Of a stretch of DNA of 64,000 nucleotides, positions 62,147 through 64,000 are shown one piece after another. The notes under the pieces are model-generated. The model saw only the letters and a list, made by a program, of their open reading frames with translations. It was not told the origin of the DNA and did no database searches. The stretch is from Microbacterium timonense. Lineage in GTDB: Bacteria > Actinomycetota > Actinomycetes > Actinomycetales > Microbacteriaceae. The translations under genes and the position numbers were made by a program. Within the stretch, counting starts at the first letter, position 1, and each line of letters begins with the position of its first letter. The stretch is taken from the NCBI RefSeq assembly GCF_900292075.1, contig NZ_OLMV01000002.1, forward strand, positions 186,001 to 250,000. The letters are read 5' to 3'.

Positions 62147-64000
62147 CCCCCACCTGGATCACGACCGCCGTCGAGCGCGCACGCTCCCGCCGCCCCGTGA
62201 CCTGGCTGACACTCGTGGGCGTGCTGCTGCTGCCCGTCGTCATCGGCGGCATCCTCGTGGCGGCCCTGTACAACCCGGCCGAGCGGCTGGACGGCCTGAC
62301 GGCGGCGATCGTGAACGAGGATGAGCCGGTCACCATCGACGGGCAGACCGTTCCGCTCGGCCGTCAGCTGACCGCGGGACTCGTCGAGGGCTCCGATGAC
62401 CTCGACAGCAACCTCACCTGGACCATCTCGAACGCGGACGACGCCGAGGCGGGGCTCGCCGACGGCACGTACGCGGCGGTCATCACGATCCCCGCCAACT
62501 TCTCGGCGGCGGCCACGTCGACGCAGCCTGGCGAGACGCCGGAGCGTGCGACGATCGAGGTCACCACTCCTCCCGACAGCCTCGTGGTCGACGACGCCAT
62601 CACCGCACAGGTGGCCAACGCCGCCGCCACGAGCATGGGCACGCAGCTGTCGAGCGTGTACCTCGAGAACGTGTTCCTCGGCTTCACCACCCTCGGCGAC
62701 CAGCTCGGCACGGCGGCCGACGGAGCCACGCAGCTGGCCGACGGGGCGCGGTCCGCCGCGGACGGGGCGGCGCAGCTGGCCGACGGGATGCCGCAGCTCG
62801 CGTCGGGCGCGAGCGGCTTGGCGTCCGGCGCGGGTGAGCTGCAGAGCGGGCTCGGGCAGATCGCGAGCGGGATCTCGGGCGCCGCGGACGGCGCGGACCA
62901 GCTCGCGGCCGGTGTGAATGCCGGGGCGGCAGCGCTCGAGCAGACGGGTGTCGTCCCGGCCGACGTGACCACACTGGCGGCAGGGGCGCAGACGGCGACC
63001 GCCGCCGCGGCAGCCGAAGTGAAGAAGGCCGCGGCGACTCTTCCGGGTCTCGCGGCCCAGTGCAACCCCGCCGCGAACCCGGAGGGATTCTGTGACAGCC
63101 TCATCGCCGCCGCGACATCGGTCGGCACCACCTCGGCGATCCTCAACGGAACCGGCCCCGAGAACCCCGGCGCGGCGAGCCTCACGAAGCTCACCGCGGA
63201 CGCGATCGCTCAGGTCAACACCGGCGTGACCGCGGAGTTCGCCCGTCAGTTCCGCACGATCGGCACGAATGTCGCCGCACTCGGCAGCGGCCTCGATCAG
63301 CTCGCGGACGGCGCCTCCCAATCGGCTGTCGGCGCCGGTCAGCTGTCCTCCGGTGCATCACAGCTCGCCGCCGGAATCGACCAGGCAGCGACCGGCGCCA
63401 CGAGCCTCGCCGACGGCGTGACGCAGCTCGCCGACGGCACCGAGGATCTCGCGAGCGGCCTTGCCACGGCATCCGATTCCCTGCCGTCGTACACCGACCA
63501 GGAGGCGACCGATCTCGCCTCGGTCGTGGCCGACCCGGTCGAGGCCGAGGGCGCGGGCACGTCCCTGTTCGGGGCGTCCGCCGTCCCGCTGCTGGCGACG
63601 CTGGCCCTGTGGTTCGGCGGTCTGGGGACGTTCATCGCCCTGCAGGCCGTCTCGCGCCGCGCCCTGACCTCGCGCTCCCCGTCCGCGCTGCTGGCGCTGC
63701 GGTCGTTCGCTCCGGCCGCCGGCCTCGGCGCCCTGCAGGGTCTGCTGGTGGCGGGCGTGGTGCAGCTGGCGGCGTCGTACGCGTGGGGCGATTGGTGGGT
63801 GTTCGCCGCGATGTGCGTGGGGGCGGGCGTCGCCTTCGCCGCGGTCAACCAGGCGCTGGTAGCCGTCCTCGGCGGCGCCGGTCGCTGGGTCTCGGCTCTC
63901 GTCGGCGTCCTGACCGTCGCGACGGGTGTGGTGTCGACGGTGCCGGGGGTGCTGTCGAGCATCGCCGGTCTCATGCCGACCTCGCCCGCGTACAACGGCA
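62143..64000 (+). CDS. YhgE/Pip-family membrane protein, 3' end outside the window
   Basis: The visible 619 codons start with a membrane helix ('VTWLTLVGVLLLPVVIGGIL'), then an external domain with 'AIVNEDEPVTIDGQTVPLG', a long helical region with repeated LADGA/LASGA-type units (roughly residues 185-260 and 380-445), and at least three C-terminal helices of the ABC-2-like membrane part. This is the YhgE/Pip (phage infection protein) layout. It overlaps the MMPL stop by four bases (ATGA), so both are under the TetR gene. YhgE proteins are linked with ESX/T7-type secretion and envelope export in Gram-positives. The C-terminus is not seen. Confidence 0.87.
   Translation, partial: MTPTWITTAVERARSRRPVTWLTLVGVLLLPVVIGGILVAALYNPAERLDGLTAAIVNEDEPVTIDGQTVPLGRQLTAGLVEGSDDLDSNLTWTISNADDAEAGLADGTYAAVITIPANFSAAATSTQPGETPERATIEVTTPPDSLVVDDAITAQVANAAATSMGTQLSSVYLENVFLGFTTLGDQLGTAADGATQLADGARSAADGAAQLADGMPQLASGASGLASGAGELQSGLGQIASGISGAADGADQLAAGVNAGAAALEQTGVVPADVTTLAAGAQTATAAAAAEVKKAAATLPGLAAQCNPAANPEGFCDSLIAAATSVGTTSAILNGTGPENPGAASLTKLTADAIAQVNTGVTAEFARQFRTIGTNVAALGSGLDQLADGASQSAVGAGQLSSGASQLAAGIDQAATGATSLADGVTQLADGTEDLASGLATASDSLPSYTDQEATDLASVVADPVEAEGAGTSLFGASAVPLLATLALWFGGLGTFIALQAVSRRALTSRSPSALLALRSFAPAAGLGALQGLLVAGVVQLAASYAWGDWWVFAAMCVGAGVAFAAVNQALVAVLGGAGRWVSALVGVLTVATGVVSTVPGVLSSIAGLMPTSPAYNG

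Overview
The window is high-GC DNA (roughly 70%) with actinobacterial habits: GTG starts, tightly overlapping genes, TAnnnT -10 boxes 6-8 nt before start codons, MsiK-type sugar ABC loci without their own ATPase, an F420-dependent LLM oxidoreductase and a menaquinone (not ubiquinone) pathway. A Microbacteriaceae chromosome, probably Microbacterium or a close relative, fits best. This assignment is from gene content, not a database search. I saw no rRNA or tRNA gene, CRISPR array, IS element or phage gene.

Layout. 0-13.6 kb: tail of an alpha/beta-hydrolase, a MarR/oxidoreductase pair, a formaldehyde-dehydrogenase-like enzyme, a molybdopterin oxidoreductase operon with an HPP membrane protein, an MFS exporter, a membrane protein/AI-2E pair, a divergent P-type ATPase, and a structured ncRNA candidate. 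13.6-20 kb: alpha/beta-hydrolase, FprA-like reductase, polyprenyl diphosphate synthase, menG, DUF402 and menF. 20-28.3 kb: sugar island 1 (GH1, GH31 alpha-xylosidase, two permeases, binding protein, LacI). 28.4-31.7 kb: PadR/HAAS-controlled ABC exporter. 31.7-36.3 kb: PPK2, menD, PLDc_N and DUF4229 proteins, then a tandem repeat array. 36.3-43.7 kb: sugar island 2 (GH1-like, two permeases, binding protein, LacI, GH2). 43.7-47.4 kb: menA, VOC protein, menE, menB. 47.5-54.9 kb: a lipoprotein translationally coupled to a one-polypeptide ECF transporter (T-A-A-S), then cobalamin-dependent metH. 55.2-64 kb: LLM oxidoreductase, a second PadR/HAAS pair, menC, and a TetR/MMPL/YhgE locus that runs off the end.

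How the genes work together. Seven genes of menaquinone synthesis (menF, menD, menC, menE, menB, menA, menG) plus a polyprenyl synthase lie over about 42 kb, split by two sugar islands that each carry their own LacI and operator palindrome. No menH or DHNA-CoA thioesterase was recognised. The two islands import oligosaccharides and split them inside the cell; alpha-xylosidase with beta-glucosidase in island 1 points to xyloglucan-type fragments. The lipoprotein/ECF pair looks like a cobalamin importer, next to the B12 enzyme that would use it.

The most unusual features are the four-component ECF transporter in a single reading frame, an MMPL transporter with a degenerate nucleotide-binding domain at its C-terminus, a palindromic repeat inserted in frame in MetH and at the start of a GH1 enzyme, and two tandem arrays that each copy a gene's 3' end including the stop codon.
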